A stretch of DNA of 64,000 nt. Source: TMP-86 sp964247385. GTDB lineage: Bacteria > Pseudomonadota > Gammaproteobacteria > Steroidobacterales > Steroidobacteraceae. Positions 26,410 through 35,973 of the stretch are shown piece after piece. The stretch is from positions 1-64,000 of the forward strand of contig CAXTUB010000003.1 of NCBI GenBank assembly GCA_964247385.1. Reading direction: 5' to 3'. Each line of letters begins with the position of its first letter. Positions within the stretch are counted from its first letter, which is position 1. The translations under genes and the position numbers were made by a program. The notes below the pieces were generated by a model. The model worked only from the letters and a program-made list of their open reading frames with translations. It did not search any database and was not told the origin of the DNA.

Positions 26410-26994
26410 TCAGGGCTTCTTCGTTGCGGGCTCAGGCTTTGCCGCCGGCGCCGGAGCCGTGATCGACGCAGGCAAGGTGGTTGGCTTGGTGGCGAGCAAC
26501 GCAAGCACTGCGGCCGTCATGTCGAGCGGCGTCTTGGCGTAGAACACGCCCTCGCCGATCACCAGATCGAAATTCTGCGCAGCGGCGTAGGTCTGAATTT
26601 CCTGCACCAGATATGTCTGCACTTTGCGCAGCTCTTCGTTGCGGCGCGCCGTCGCATCGTCCTGAAACTCGCCGGCCTTGCGTGAAAACTCGCGTTGGCC
26701 GTCGCGCAGCGCTTTTTCCGCCTTGGTGCGGTCGGCCTCGGACATGACCGCGCCCTCGCGCTGCAGCTTGTCGTCGCGCGCCTTCAAATCGTTCTGCATG
26801 GTCACGAGCTCGCGGCGTCGCGGCGCAAATTCGTTCTCGAGAGCTTGCATGAGGGTCTTGGTTTGCGGCGCATCTTCCAACAGCTTCTGAAAGTTCACCA
26901 CGCCGATCTTGTTATCGGCGAGCGCGGGCGCAGCCAGGCACAGCGCGCCGAGAAAAGCAAAAATCCAGCGCCGCTGGACGTTCGGTATCGACAT
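26410..26994 (-). CDS. skp: Periplasmic chaperone Skp/OmpH
   Basis: Holds unfolded outer-membrane proteins in the periplasm for BamA. A signal peptide (R-R-W-I-F-A-F-L-G-A-L-C-L-A-A-P-A-L-A, cleavage near residue 26) precedes a charged coiled-coil body, residues 40-150. The 194 residues exceed E. coli (161) because of an Ala/Pro/Lys-rich tail from about residue 168. Directly follows bamA (22 bases) and precedes lpxD (21 bases). Confidence 0.9.
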   Translation of the reverse strand: MSIPNVQRRWIFAFLGALCLAAPALADNKIGVVNFQKLLEDAPQTKTLMQALENEFAPRRRELVTMQNDLKARDDKLQREGAVMSEADRTKAEKALRDGQREFSRKAGEFQDDATARRNEELRKVQTYLVQEIQTYAAAQNFDLVIGEGVFYAKTPLDMTAAVLALLATKPTTLPASITAPAPAAKPEPATKKP

Positions 26995-27016
26995 GAGAGT
27001 TGAATCCTTTACGTAC

Positions 27017-29506
27017 TTAGAATGCTTGGCCGATGGAGAATTGAAATCGTTCTTGTTCGTCCTCGAAGTTCACCGCATCGCCCTTGCGGGCGTTCAACGG
27101 AATACCGAATGAGAATCTGAACAAGCCCAAGGGTGCCAGCCATTGCACGGCGAGGCCGGTCGATCTCTTGAGATTATCATACGCGAAATGATAGTTGACT
27201 GGCGTAATGCCGTCGACGCCGCGAAACTGGACTGAGTTTCCGGTCTGGAACACATTGCCGACATCGTAGAACATGCTCACGCGCGCCGCGCTCTTCCACT
27301 TGTCGGGCACCGGGAAAATGAGCTCGAACCGGTTGACGACGAGGAAGTTTCCGCCGTACGGGTTGCCCGAGCTCACGTTGTCCTTGGGCCCCAATCGGCT
27401 TTCGCGGTAGCCGCGGATGGTGTCGGGGCCGCCGGCAAAAAAGTTCAGATACGGCGGAAGAGATGTCGTGCGGCCCAGCGCGGCGCCGTAGTCGTACTGC
27501 AGATTGATGAGTCCGGTGAATTTCCCGAAGAGAGGCACGTACTTGGCGAATTCCCAGTTCGCCACATAGTACTTCACGTCGCTGAAGGGCAATGCGTAGC
27601 GCACCGAGATGGCGTTGCGCGTGCCGCGATCGGCAAACAATGCGCGATTGCGGCTGTCGAAAGACCAACCGATGGTGGCTTCGAACGTATTGAACTTGCT
27701 GCCGATCACCGAGTACGGCGTGTCGAGTGAGTCGATCACGCCATCGCCGTTGGTATCCGCGATCACACGCTCGTAGGGATTACCGTTGTTCTGCACCCAC
27801 TGCACGGCTTGCTGCGCACTGCTCCCCTGCGAAGTCACGAGCTCGGATCGATTCACCGCGCCGCCCCACTGCACCGACTGATACTCGGTGATGGGATAGC
27901 CGTATTGAACGGCCCCCGTGACTTGGCGCGTCGAAAAGCGCGACGAGGCGGAAACGTACTGCGTGATGTCGCGGAACGACAGCGAGGTGGTGCGTGAAAT
28001 GCCGTCCACCGTGGTGTACGGATTCGTGTGCGAAAAGCTATACGCCTTGCTGTAGCGGCCGCTGTTGGCTTCGAGCGCGATGCGCTCGCCGCGCCCGAGG
28101 AAATCGCTGTGCACGAAGCTTGCGTTCAAGCTGAATGATTGGGATTCGGAATAGCCGATGCCGCCGCCGAACTGGCCCGGCAGCCCTTCCTTGATGTCGA
28201 AGTCGACATCCACCATGTCCGCGGTGCCGGGCACCGGCTTGGTCTCGAAATCGACCTTCTCAACGAACGGTAGGCGCGATTGAATGCGCTCCTTGGAGCG
28301 TTCCACGGCGCGATTCGACAGCCAGCCGCCCTCGAGCTGACGCATTTCGCGGCGCAGCGTCTCATCGTTGATGGCGCTGGTATTGTTGAAGTTGATGTGG
28401 CGTACGTAAACGCGGTTTCCTGGCTCGATGAAAAACGTGAGCGCCACCGTCTTCTTGTCATTGTCGGTGGTAGGGACCGGATCGATTTTGGCGAAGGCGT
28501 ACCCGTCTTCGCCGAGGCGATAGCTGATGAGCTCTTGGGTCGAGGTCACCTGCTTGCGCGAGTAGGTGTCACCGGGCTTCACCAGCACGAGCTTCTTGAG
28601 AACTGCCTCGGGCACGACAAAATTTCCGGCGAGCTTCACGTCGGAAATCTTGAATACCTCGCCCTCGCTCACGTTGACCGTGATGAACATGTCGTCCTTC
28701 TCGGGCGCGATGGCGACTTGCGTGGAATCGATCTGAAAATTCGCGTAACCGCGGTCCATGTAATACGAGCGCAATTTCTCCAAATCGCCCTGCAGCGATT
28801 CGCGCGAGTAGCGGTCATCCTGTTTGTACCAGGACAGCCAGTTGGGAGTCTTCAGCTCGAACCCCGACAGAACGTCTTTCTCCTTGAAGCGCGTATTTCC
28901 GACCAGGTTGATCTGGCGAATCTTTGCGCGCTTGCCCTCCTTGATATCCACGGTGATGTTGACTTTGTTGCCGGGCACATCCGTTACTTTGGTATCCACG
29001 CGCACCGCGTATTTTCCGCGGCTGAAATATTGGTCCGTAAGGTACTGTTGGACTTCCTCGAGAACCGAGCGGTCGAAAGTCTTGCCTTGAGCGAGGCCGA
29101 CGTTGCGCAGGCTCTTTTGCAAATCCTCGGTCTTGATGTCTTTGTTGCCTTTGAGCTCAAAGCTTGCAATGGAGGGCCGCTCGATGACCACCACGAGCAG
29201 CGTATTGCCCTCGCGCCGCAGCTCGACATCGCGAAAAAAACCCGTGGCATAGAGCGCGCGCAGCGCTTCCCCGATTCGCGCTCCGTCGAGCTTGTCGCCG
29301 ATGTTGACCGGCAAATAGTTGAATACCGTGCCTTCGGAAATACGCTGCAAGCCTTCGACCCGAATGTCGCCCACCGTGAAATTCGCGGCGGACGTGGAGC
29401 CGTCATTCGTCGAAGGGCTGACTTCAGCCGCCGCGGCGACCGCCGCGGCGGCATTCGGATTTTGCGCGTGCGCCCATCCGACCAAAGCTTGACCCAGGCC
29501 GAGCAT
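27017..29506 (-). CDS. bamA: Outer membrane protein assembly factor BamA
   Basis: Omp85 insertase of the outer membrane. After a signal sequence ending A-H-A there are five POTRA domains (roughly residues 40-440) and a 16-strand C-terminal barrel ending in Phe, with V-R-G-F/Y-type L6 motif seen as I-R-G-Y around residue 690. 829 residues from ATG 29506. That start gives a signal peptide lacking positive charge. A CTG at 29530 is in frame, has AGGGG six bases upstream and would add L-K-I-S-W-G-R-W, a typical signal n-region, so the real start may be there. Confidence 0.95.
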   Translation of the reverse strand: MLGLGQALVGWAHAQNPNAAAAVAAAAEVSPSTNDGSTSAANFTVGDIRVEGLQRISEGTVFNYLPVNIGDKLDGARIGEALRALYATGFFRDVELRREGNTLLVVVIERPSIASFELKGNKDIKTEDLQKSLRNVGLAQGKTFDRSVLEEVQQYLTDQYFSRGKYAVRVDTKVTDVPGNKVNITVDIKEGKRAKIRQINLVGNTRFKEKDVLSGFELKTPNWLSWYKQDDRYSRESLQGDLEKLRSYYMDRGYANFQIDSTQVAIAPEKDDMFITVNVSEGEVFKISDVKLAGNFVVPEAVLKKLVLVKPGDTYSRKQVTSTQELISYRLGEDGYAFAKIDPVPTTDNDKKTVALTFFIEPGNRVYVRHINFNNTSAINDETLRREMRQLEGGWLSNRAVERSKERIQSRLPFVEKVDFETKPVPGTADMVDVDFDIKEGLPGQFGGGIGYSESQSFSLNASFVHSDFLGRGERIALEANSGRYSKAYSFSHTNPYTTVDGISRTTSLSFRDITQYVSASSRFSTRQVTGAVQYGYPITEYQSVQWGGAVNRSELVTSQGSSAQQAVQWVQNNGNPYERVIADTNGDGVIDSLDTPYSVIGSKFNTFEATIGWSFDSRNRALFADRGTRNAISVRYALPFSDVKYYVANWEFAKYVPLFGKFTGLINLQYDYGAALGRTTSLPPYLNFFAGGPDTIRGYRESRLGPKDNVSSGNPYGGNFLVVNRFELIFPVPDKWKSAARVSMFYDVGNVFQTGNSVQFRGVDGITPVNYHFAYDNLKRSTGLAVQWLAPLGLFRFSFGIPLNARKGDAVNFEDEQERFQFSIGQAF

Positions 29507-29577
29507 CCAGCGGCCCCAAGAAATTTTCAGATCGATCCCCTAATGAAAGGCGCCGCTTCGAGTGTCGCTTTCCACGA

Positions 29578-30945
29578 CTAGTTGAGATGACGCGAGATGT
29601 CGTTATAGAAGGCGAGGCTCATGAGCACCAGGAGCAACGCAATGCCCACTTGCTGTCCGAACAATTGCGCGCGCTCCGACAAAGGCTTGCCTTTCACGGC
29701 CTCGACTAGTTGGTACACCACCTGGCCTCCGTCGAGGAGCGGCACGGGCAGCAGGTTCAACACGCCAAGACTGACGCTGATCATGGCGAGAAAGCTCAAA
29801 AATGCAGTGAAGCCGAGCGCAGCGCTGACTCCCGCGAACTCCGCGATGCTGATGACGCCGCTGATGTTCTTCGGACTCACCTGTCCGGTGATGATGCGGC
29901 CCATCATTTGCAGCGTGAACACCGAGGTCTGGTAGGTCTTGACGAAACCCGCACCGACGGCGGCGAATACGGACTCGCGGTGGCGCGTGACCAGCCCGCG
30001 GGGCCACGTGCGCGGCCCTTCTTCGAGCGCGACGCCGAGCCGCCCGATACGCACGCCTTGCTCGATGACCGCGGGCACATCGGCCGTGAGCTCGCGCTCG
30101 ACGCCCGAGCGAAGAACTTGAATGTGCACCCGCCGCCCGGCGGAGCCGCTGATGTACGTCTTGAAATCCCCCGCATTCGAAACCGTTTGTCCGTCGACCG
30201 ACAGCACGCGATCATGCGGCGCGAGCCCCGCGGCCGCACCTGCGCTGCCGGGAAGAGCGGAAACGATGAGTACCGGAGCAGTCCACGAGCCCAAGTCGAA
30301 GCCGAGCCCGGGAAGCAGCTTGCCGGGCTCGGTCAGAGCGCGCGCATCGCCCGGGACTTTCAACAACACCGATTTCTGGATATCGCCGCGCCGCACTCGC
30401 AAACGCAACACGCCGTCGTCCGACAGCTCGCGGAACAACGCGATTTGCAGATCCTCGACGTCTCTCACCGGACGCTCGTCGACCGCAAGAATCTCATCCC
30501 CGCGCGCAAGGCCTGCGAGAGCCGCCGGCCGATCGAGCCATACCTGTCCGACGACCGGCTTCACGGTTTGCGTACCGATGACGGCGAGAATCGCATAAGC
30601 AAGCGATGCAAACAGCAAATTCATGGCCGGCCCGGCGAGCAGCACCGCAATACGTTGCGCGATGGGACGGCGATTGAATGCGCGGTCACGTTCGTGCGCG
30701 CTCACTTCGCCCTCGCGCTCGTCGAGCATCTTCACGTACCCGCCCAGGGGAATGGCGGAAATGCAATATTCGGTCCGGTCCGCATCCTTGCCGATGCGCA
30801 TCCACAGCGGCTTGCCGAAGCCGATGCTGAACCTCAATACTTTGAAGCCGAGTTTCTTCGCGACGAAGTAGTGGCCGAACTCGTGCACGGCGACCAGCAG
30901 ACCGATGGCAAATAGGAATGCTGCAATGTAATTGATGATGTTCAC
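29578..30945 (-). CDS. rseP: Site-2 intramembrane protease RseP
   Basis: Inner-membrane zinc metalloprotease that cleaves anti-sigma-E RseA and signal peptide remnants. H-E-F-G-H at about residue 20 is the metal site within the first membrane helix, two PDZ domains occupy about residues 115-300, and N-L-L-P-V-P-L-L-D-G-G with the third ligand lies near 390. The GTG start at 30945 has GGAG seven bases upstream and overlaps the dxr stop as GTGA. 455 residues (E. coli 450). Confidence 0.95.
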   Translation of the reverse strand: MNIINYIAAFLFAIGLLVAVHEFGHYFVAKKLGFKVLRFSIGFGKPLWMRIGKDADRTEYCISAIPLGGYVKMLDEREGEVSAHERDRAFNRRPIAQRIAVLLAGPAMNLLFASLAYAILAVIGTQTVKPVVGQVWLDRPAALAGLARGDEILAVDERPVRDVEDLQIALFRELSDDGVLRLRVRRGDIQKSVLLKVPGDARALTEPGKLLPGLGFDLGSWTAPVLIVSALPGSAGAAAGLAPHDRVLSVDGQTVSNAGDFKTYISGSAGRRVHIQVLRSGVERELTADVPAVIEQGVRIGRLGVALEEGPRTWPRGLVTRHRESVFAAVGAGFVKTYQTSVFTLQMMGRIITGQVSPKNISGVISIAEFAGVSAALGFTAFLSFLAMISVSLGVLNLLPVPLLDGGQVVYQLVEAVKGKPLSERAQLFGQQVGIALLLVLMSLAFYNDISRHLN

Positions 30946-32141
30946 GCGCACACTCCGCTTGACGAGCCGATGAGTCGCGACGCAGCGCGCCGCGCATCGG
31001 CATCGGCCTCCAACACATCTCCCACGCAAGCAGCCGGCCGCGGCTGCAGATGCTGCAGAACCCTGTCAATGACCGTCGCGATGCCGGTAAAGTTCAAGCG
31101 CCGGTCCAAGAACGCCTGCACTGCAACTTCGTTCGCAGCATTCAAAAGCGCCGGCGCGGTTCCCGCGGCACGCGCCGCCGCGCGCGCCATCTCCAGGCTC
31201 GGAAAACGCGCATCGTCGGGCGGTTCGAAATCCAGGTGCCGTACCGCCGCGAGCTTCAAAGATTGTACACCGGACTCGATGCGCTCCGGCCAAGCGAGCG
31301 CTTGCGCGATGGGTGTGCGCATATCGGGCGCGCCAAGCTGGCCCAAGATCGAGCCATCATCGTACTCGACCAGCGAGTGCACCACGCTCTGCGGATGAAT
31401 GACCACCTCGACGCGGCTTTCGTCGACGCCGAACAGCCACACCGCTTCGATGATCTCCAGGCCCTTGTTCATGAGGGTGGCGGAATCCACCGAAATCTTT
31501 CTGCCCATGCGCCAACGCGGATGCGCACATGCTTCATCCGGCGTCACGCTCGCAAGCCCGCTCGTTGGAGTCGCTCTGAACGGTCCGCCGGATGCCGTAA
31601 GAATGAGCCGCGTCAGACCCTTCGGCTCGATGCCGGGACGAAAATGCGCCGGCATACATTGGAACATGGCGTTGTGCTCGCTATCGATGGGAATGATCTC
31701 GGCGCCGTGCGCGCGGATCTCGCTCATGAGCAACGGGCCGGTCATCACCAGCGCTTCCTTGTTCGCAAGCAACACGCGCTTCCCTGCACGCACCGCGGCG
31801 AGCGTCGAGGCAAGCCCCGCGGCACCCACGATGGCCGCCATGACGGTGTCGACCATGGACCAGGACACCGCTTGCGCAAGCGCCGCTTCGCCCGTCTCGA
31901 CCGGAATTGACAAGCATTGCGCACTGAGCGCGGCACGTGCTTCAATCGCCGCATCGGCGTCGGTCAGCACGATGAGCGCCGGAGAGAATCTTTTCGCTTG
32001 CTCCACGAGCGCGCGCCAATTGCGGTGCGCGGCGAGCACCACGAGCTCAAACCGTTCGGGATGCCGCTCGATGACATCGAGCGTGCTGACACCGATGCTT
32101 CCCGTGCACCCGAGCACGGCGACGCGCTGCCGCGCGCTCAT
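30942..32141 (-). CDS. dxr: 1-deoxy-D-xylulose 5-phosphate reductoisomerase
   Basis: Commits to the MEP isoprenoid pathway. The NADPH motif L-G-C-T-G-S-I-G-V-S-T is at residues 9-19, A-N-K-E-A-L-V around 125, and the metal/catalytic D-S-E-H around 151. 399 residues (E. coli 398). ATG at 32141 overlaps the cdsA stop (ATGA); the much longer open frame upstream is only a shadow of cdsA. Confidence 0.96.
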   Translation of the reverse strand: MSARQRVAVLGCTGSIGVSTLDVIERHPERFELVVLAAHRNWRALVEQAKRFSPALIVLTDADAAIEARAALSAQCLSIPVETGEAALAQAVSWSMVDTVMAAIVGAAGLASTLAAVRAGKRVLLANKEALVMTGPLLMSEIRAHGAEIIPIDSEHNAMFQCMPAHFRPGIEPKGLTRLILTASGGPFRATPTSGLASVTPDEACAHPRWRMGRKISVDSATLMNKGLEIIEAVWLFGVDESRVEVVIHPQSVVHSLVEYDDGSILGQLGAPDMRTPIAQALAWPERIESGVQSLKLAAVRHLDFEPPDDARFPSLEMARAAARAAGTAPALLNAANEVAVQAFLDRRLNFTGIATVIDRVLQHLQPRPAACVGDVLEADADARRAASRLIGSSSGVCA

Positions 32142-32950
32142 GAATGGCCGCCGATGGCGCTCAGGCCCAGGGCGTACAAGGGGGCCGCGGCGGTCAAGCT
32201 GTCGATGCGGTCCATGACGCCGCCATGACCGGGCAACATGCCGCCGCTGTCTTTCAGGCCCACGCCTCGTTTGAACATGCTTTCGGTCAAATCGCCCACG
32301 ATCGACAGCGTGACCAGCACGATGCCGAAGAGCATGACCGGCAAGAGCGGCAGACCGAACCGAATCGCGCCGGCGAGCGCGAACACGCTCGACAAGATGA
32401 CGCCGCCGCCCACGCCCTCCCAGGTCTTGCTCGGGCTGATGCTGGGCGCGAGCTTGCGCCGGCCGATGGCGCGGCCCGCGATGTAAGCGCCGATGTCCGC
32501 GGAAAAAACCCAGGAAAACAACCATAAAACCGCCGAGGCGCCATGCACGACCCCGGCGCGCGCGGAGTAGATCGAGGCGATGGCAATGAAGCCCGGCACG
32601 ATCACGGGCACGCCGCATGCGAGCACCAAGCGGGGCGAGCGAAAACGCGGCGCGAGCGCCAGCCACATGGCGGCGACCAGCCACCAAAGACATGCGGCCG
32701 CGTACACCCAGCGCAATCGCACGGGCGCATTCGCCCATTCATACAGACCGACAAGCACCAATCCCATGCACGCGGCGTAGCCGACGCGCGACCAGAAGCC
32801 CGCGATGCCGCCGAGCGCCGCCCACTCCCATGCGGCCAGCATCATCACCGCAGCCCATACCGCGATGCCGATCGTCTGCGGCAATGCGTAGAGCACCACG
32901 AGAAACGTGGCGACCAATGCCACCGCCGTCAGAACACGCTCTTTAAGCAT
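32138..32950 (-). CDS. cdsA: Phosphatidate cytidylyltransferase
   Basis: Makes CDP-diacylglycerol, the branch point of phospholipid synthesis, in the inner membrane. Several hydrophobic helices and the family signature S-K-T-W-E-G-V-G-G-G near residue 187, followed by D-R-I-D-S-L around 250. 270 residues. The start at 32950 overlaps the uppS stop by eight bases. Confidence 0.95.
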   Translation of the reverse strand: MLKERVLTAVALVATFLVVLYALPQTIGIAVWAAVMMLAAWEWAALGGIAGFWSRVGYAACMGLVLVGLYEWANAPVRLRWVYAAACLWWLVAAMWLALAPRFRSPRLVLACGVPVIVPGFIAIASIYSARAGVVHGASAVLWLFSWVFSADIGAYIAGRAIGRRKLAPSISPSKTWEGVGGGVILSSVFALAGAIRFGLPLLPVMLFGIVLVTLSIVGDLTESMFKRGVGLKDSGGMLPGHGGVMDRIDSLTAAAPLYALGLSAIGGHS

Positions 32951-33674
32951 TCGCTTCGGCTTGAACTTGCGCCGATGTCTTGCCGTAGCGGCGCTCGCGC
33001 GCATCGAAATAAGCAAACGCGGCTTCCAAATGCTCGGCGCCGAAGGCAGGCCACAAGGTTTCGCAGAAGTAAAACTCGCTGTAAGCGAGATTCCACAACA
33101 AGAAGTTGCTGATTCGCCGCTCGCCGCCGGTGCGAATCAACAAATCGGGATCGGGAATGCCGGCGAGCGCAAGCTTCGATGCGATGGCGGCTTCGTCGAT
33201 GGACTCGGGCGCGCGCCTTCCCGCCGCCACGTCTTGTGCAAGCAGGCGCGCCGCATTCGCCATGTCCCAGCGCCCACCGTAGCCCACGGCCACCACGAGC
33301 GTCAGCCCGCGGTTGCCCTCGGTGAGACGCTCGGAGGCGCGCATGCGCCGCACGAGTTCCGCACTGAGTGTAGAGCGGTCGCCAATGAACGTGAGCCGTA
33401 CGCGGTTCTCATGCAGTGCGCTGACTTCGCGCTCAAGCGCGTCGAGGAACAAGCTCATGAGCACGCCGACCTCTTCGGCCGGACGGCGCCAATTCTCGCT
33501 GCTGAAGGCGAACAGCGTGAGATATTCGACGCCGCGCGCGGCGCAATCCTCGACCACGCGCCGCACCACCTTCACGCTGGCCCGATGCCCCGCAGGACGG
33601 GGCAGCCCGCGCGAGCGCGCCCATCGGCCGTTGCCATCCATGATGATCGCGACGTGCCGGAGTGCTGGCTTCAT
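32943..33674 (-). CDS. uppS: Undecaprenyl diphosphate synthase
   Basis: Builds C55-PP, the lipid carrier of peptidoglycan and O-antigen. I-M-D-G-N-G-R-W-A at residue 11 holds the catalytic Asp; later family segments L-R-T-G-G-E-R-R-I-S-N-F-L-L-W are intact. 243 residues. Precedes cdsA, and its carrier product links the MEP genes dxr and ispDF of the block to the envelope genes. Confidence 0.96.
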   Translation of the reverse strand: MKPALRHVAIIMDGNGRWARSRGLPRPAGHRASVKVVRRVVEDCAARGVEYLTLFAFSSENWRRPAEEVGVLMSLFLDALEREVSALHENRVRLTFIGDRSTLSAELVRRMRASERLTEGNRGLTLVVAVGYGGRWDMANAARLLAQDVAAGRRAPESIDEAAIASKLALAGIPDPDLLIRTGGERRISNFLLWNLAYSEFYFCETLWPAFGAEHLEAAFAYFDARERRYGKTSAQVQAEANA

Positions 33675-33710
33675 GCGAAGGTCCGCGGTTGCGTCACTGT
33701 CGTGCCGTCA

Positions 33711-34268
33711 CTACACGTGCATCAATTCTTTTTCTTTTTCTGTGGTCGCCTGATCGATCTCCGCGACGTGTTTGTCCGTGAGTTTCTGCACATCCTCCTG
33801 CGCGCGGCGGTCATCGTCCTGTGAGATCAATTTTTCCTTCAGCATCTCCTTGAGCTCGCCCAAGACTTCACGCCGCGCATTGCGCACCGCGACGCGCGCA
33901 TTCTCCGCCTCCGATCGCACCACCTTGGTGATGTCGCGCCGCCGCTCCTCGGTGAGCGCCGGCATGTTGATGCGGATGGTCTGCCCGGCGGTGTTCGGCG
34001 TGAGCCCGAGATCCGATTTGAAGATGGCCTTCTCGATGGCTTGCACCATGGATTTCTCCCAAGGCGTGATGGTCAGCGTGCGCGCATCTTCCGTCGCGAT
34101 GTTCGCAACCTGGTTGAGCGGCGTCTCGGTGCCGTAGTAATCCACCTTGATGTGCTCGATGAGACTGGTATGTGCACGCCCCGTGCGCATTTTCTTGAGC
34201 TGATCCCGAAACGCAGCAACGCATTTTTGCATGCGCAACGTGGCATCTTTCTTGACATCCTCAAGCAT
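33711..34268 (-). CDS. frr: Ribosome recycling factor
   Basis: Splits the post-termination ribosome together with EF-G. 185 residues, exactly the E. coli length. Conserved R-T-G-R-A-H at about residue 30 and the L-T-E-E-R-R-R-D and K-x-x-E-x-A-R-V stretches of the three-helix domain are present. The start at 34268 overlaps the pyrH stop by eight bases. Confidence 0.97.
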   Translation of the reverse strand: MLEDVKKDATLRMQKCVAAFRDQLKKMRTGRAHTSLIEHIKVDYYGTETPLNQVANIATEDARTLTITPWEKSMVQAIEKAIFKSDLGLTPNTAGQTIRINMPALTEERRRDITKVVRSEAENARVAVRNARREVLGELKEMLKEKLISQDDDRRAQEDVQKLTDKHVAEIDQATTEKEKELMHV

Positions 34269-35067
34269 AGCGTCCTCTCGCAATGGCCGATTCCGGCGCC
34301 GGCGGCGAGCCGGTGACCGACACATATGTACCGACGTTCTCGCCGCGCACGATGCGGATCAAATCGCCCGCGTTGAAGAGATTGAACACTTGCAACGGCA
34401 ATTGGTTCTCCCGGCACATGACGATGGCCGTCGCATCCATGACGTTGAGGCGCTCGTCGAGCACCTGATCGAACGTGAGCGCCGCGTAGCGCCTGGCGCC
34501 GGGGTTGGACATGGGATCTGCATCATAGATTCCATCGACCTTGGTCGCTTTCAACAGAACATCGGCATTGATCTCGATTGCGCGAAGCGACGCCGCGGTG
34601 TCTGTCGTGAAGAACGGATTGCCGGTGCCTGCGCCGAAAATGACCACGCGCCCCTTCTCGAGATGCCGCACTGCGCGCCGCCGAATATAGTCTTCGCACA
34701 CTTCGTTGATGCGCAGCGCCGACATCACTCGCGCGTGCGCGCCCAGCCCTTCGATGGCATCCTGCATGGCGAGCGCGTTGATGACGGTCGCGAGCATGCC
34801 CATGTGATCTCCCGTGACCCGATCCATGCCGGCTCGCGCCAGCCCGGCGCCGCGAAAAATATTTCCGCCGCCAAGCACCACCGCAACCTGCACGCCCATG
34901 CGCATGACTTCGCAGATCTCCGCCGCGACGCGCTTCAGAATGACGGGATCGATGCCGAAGTCTTCGGCTCCCAGCAGCGCCTCACCCGAGACCTTCACGA
35001 GGATGCGCCGATAGGCAGGCTCCGCACTCACCGCGAGTGGGGCTGATGTCGCTTCTTCATGCTGCAT
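34261..35067 (-). CDS. pyrH: Uridylate kinase
   Basis: Phosphorylates UMP to UDP. The amino-acid-kinase core begins R-I-L-V-K-V-S-G-E-A-L and contains G-G-G-N-I-F-R-G and T-G-N-P-F-F-T-T-D. At 268 residues it is longer than E. coli (241), having about 20 extra N-terminal and some C-terminal residues. The ATG at 35067 directly follows the T-tract of the tsf terminator, and its only SD-like sequence (GGGG) is in that hairpin. A GTG at 35031 is an alternative start without SD. Confidence 0.94.
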   Translation of the reverse strand: MQHEEATSAPLAVSAEPAYRRILVKVSGEALLGAEDFGIDPVILKRVAAEICEVMRMGVQVAVVLGGGNIFRGAGLARAGMDRVTGDHMGMLATVINALAMQDAIEGLGAHARVMSALRINEVCEDYIRRRAVRHLEKGRVVIFGAGTGNPFFTTDTAASLRAIEINADVLLKATKVDGIYDADPMSNPGARRYAALTFDQVLDERLNVMDATAIVMCRENQLPLQVFNLFNAGDLIRIVRGENVGTYVSVTGSPPAPESAIARGRYA

Positions 35068-35091
35068 AAAAACCCCGCGTCAGGCGCGGGG
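35068..35091 (-). terminator. Rho-independent terminator after tsf
   Basis: On the minus strand CCCCGCG, a 5-base loop, CGCGGGG, then TTTTT. The T-run is immediately followed by the pyrH ATG. The 3' arm GGGG lies 5 bases before that ATG and is the only visible Shine-Dalgarno for pyrH, so hairpin formation would both end transcription and hide the ribosome site in read-through RNA. Confidence 0.85.
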
Positions 35092-35105
35092 CTCGGCATG
35101 CGTTT

Positions 35106-35963
35106 TCATCCGCTGCCCTTCACCTGGGCCATGACTTCACCGACGAAGTCATCCTGTTTCTTCTCGATTCCCGCGCCGACCTCGAAGCGCACGAATCGGA
35201 CGACGCTCGCGCCGGATTTCTTCAACAGCTGCTCGACGCTCGTGTCCGGATCTTTGACGAAAGGCTGCCCGACCAACGTCACCTCGGCAAGCTGCTTGCG
35301 CAAGCGGCCCTCGACCATCTTCGCCACGATGTCGGGCGGCTTTTTTTCGCTCTGGCTCTGCTCCGTCAAAATCTCGCGCTCTTTGATCAGCCATTCGGAA
35401 GGCACTTCGGCAGCCGAAATATAAGCCGGATTGAGCGCAGCGACGTGCATGGCCAGATCCTTTGCGAGCGCCTCATCACCGCCTTTCAATGCGACCAGAC
35501 TGCCGATGCGCGTGCCATGCAGGTAGGTGCCGAGCGGGCCCGAGGAATCGAGCACCGCCGCACGCCGCACCGTCACGTTCTCGCCGATCTTTGCGATCAG
35601 TGCGCGGCGGCTCTCCTCGATTTCGCCGCGCACGAACTCATCGACGCGATCACTGTTCGCAGCCAGCGCGGCCTGAGCCACCGCTTGTGCGAAGCGCTGA
35701 AATTCCTCTCCCCGCGCCACGAAGTCGGTTTCACAGTTCACTTCGACGAGCGCCGCGCGCGAGACGCTGCGAGCCAGGGCCAACGTACCCTCGGCCGCGA
35801 TGCGCGCCGCCTTTTTGTCCGCCTTGGTCAAACCGCTCTTGCGCATGAGCTCGGCGGCCGAGTCGAGATCGCCCTGCGTCTCGACCAGCGCGCGCTTGCA
35901 CTCCATCATGCCCGCTCCGGTGCGCTCGCGCAGCCGCTTGACGGCATCTGCACTGATATTCAT
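35106..35963 (-). CDS. tsf: Elongation factor Ts
   Basis: Nucleotide-exchange factor for EF-Tu. Starts M-N-I-S-A-D-A-V-K-R-L-R-E-R-T-G-A-G with the conserved M-M-E-C-K-R-A-L following and N-C-E-T-D-F-V-A-R around residue 80. 285 residues (E. coli 283). Follows rpsB by 10 bases and is followed by a strong terminator. Confidence 0.97.
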   Translation of the reverse strand: MNISADAVKRLRERTGAGMMECKRALVETQGDLDSAAELMRKSGLTKADKKAARIAAEGTLALARSVSRAALVEVNCETDFVARGEEFQRFAQAVAQAALAANSDRVDEFVRGEIEESRRALIAKIGENVTVRRAAVLDSSGPLGTYLHGTRIGSLVALKGGDEALAKDLAMHVAALNPAYISAAEVPSEWLIKEREILTEQSQSEKKPPDIVAKMVEGRLRKQLAEVTLVGQPFVKDPDTSVEQLLKKSGASVVRFVRFEVGAGIEKKQDDFVGEVMAQVKGSG

Positions 35964-35973
35964 TCGCGCGCCC

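Noticed and set aside
28280..29581. 433-codon plus-strand frame opposite bamA
   Set aside because: Antisense shadow with no domain; bamA is complete.
32142..32738. N-terminal extension of dxr (598-codon frame)
   Set aside because: The extra part is cdsA read out of frame; ATGA overlap at 32141 and the NADPH motif near the new N-terminus fix the start.
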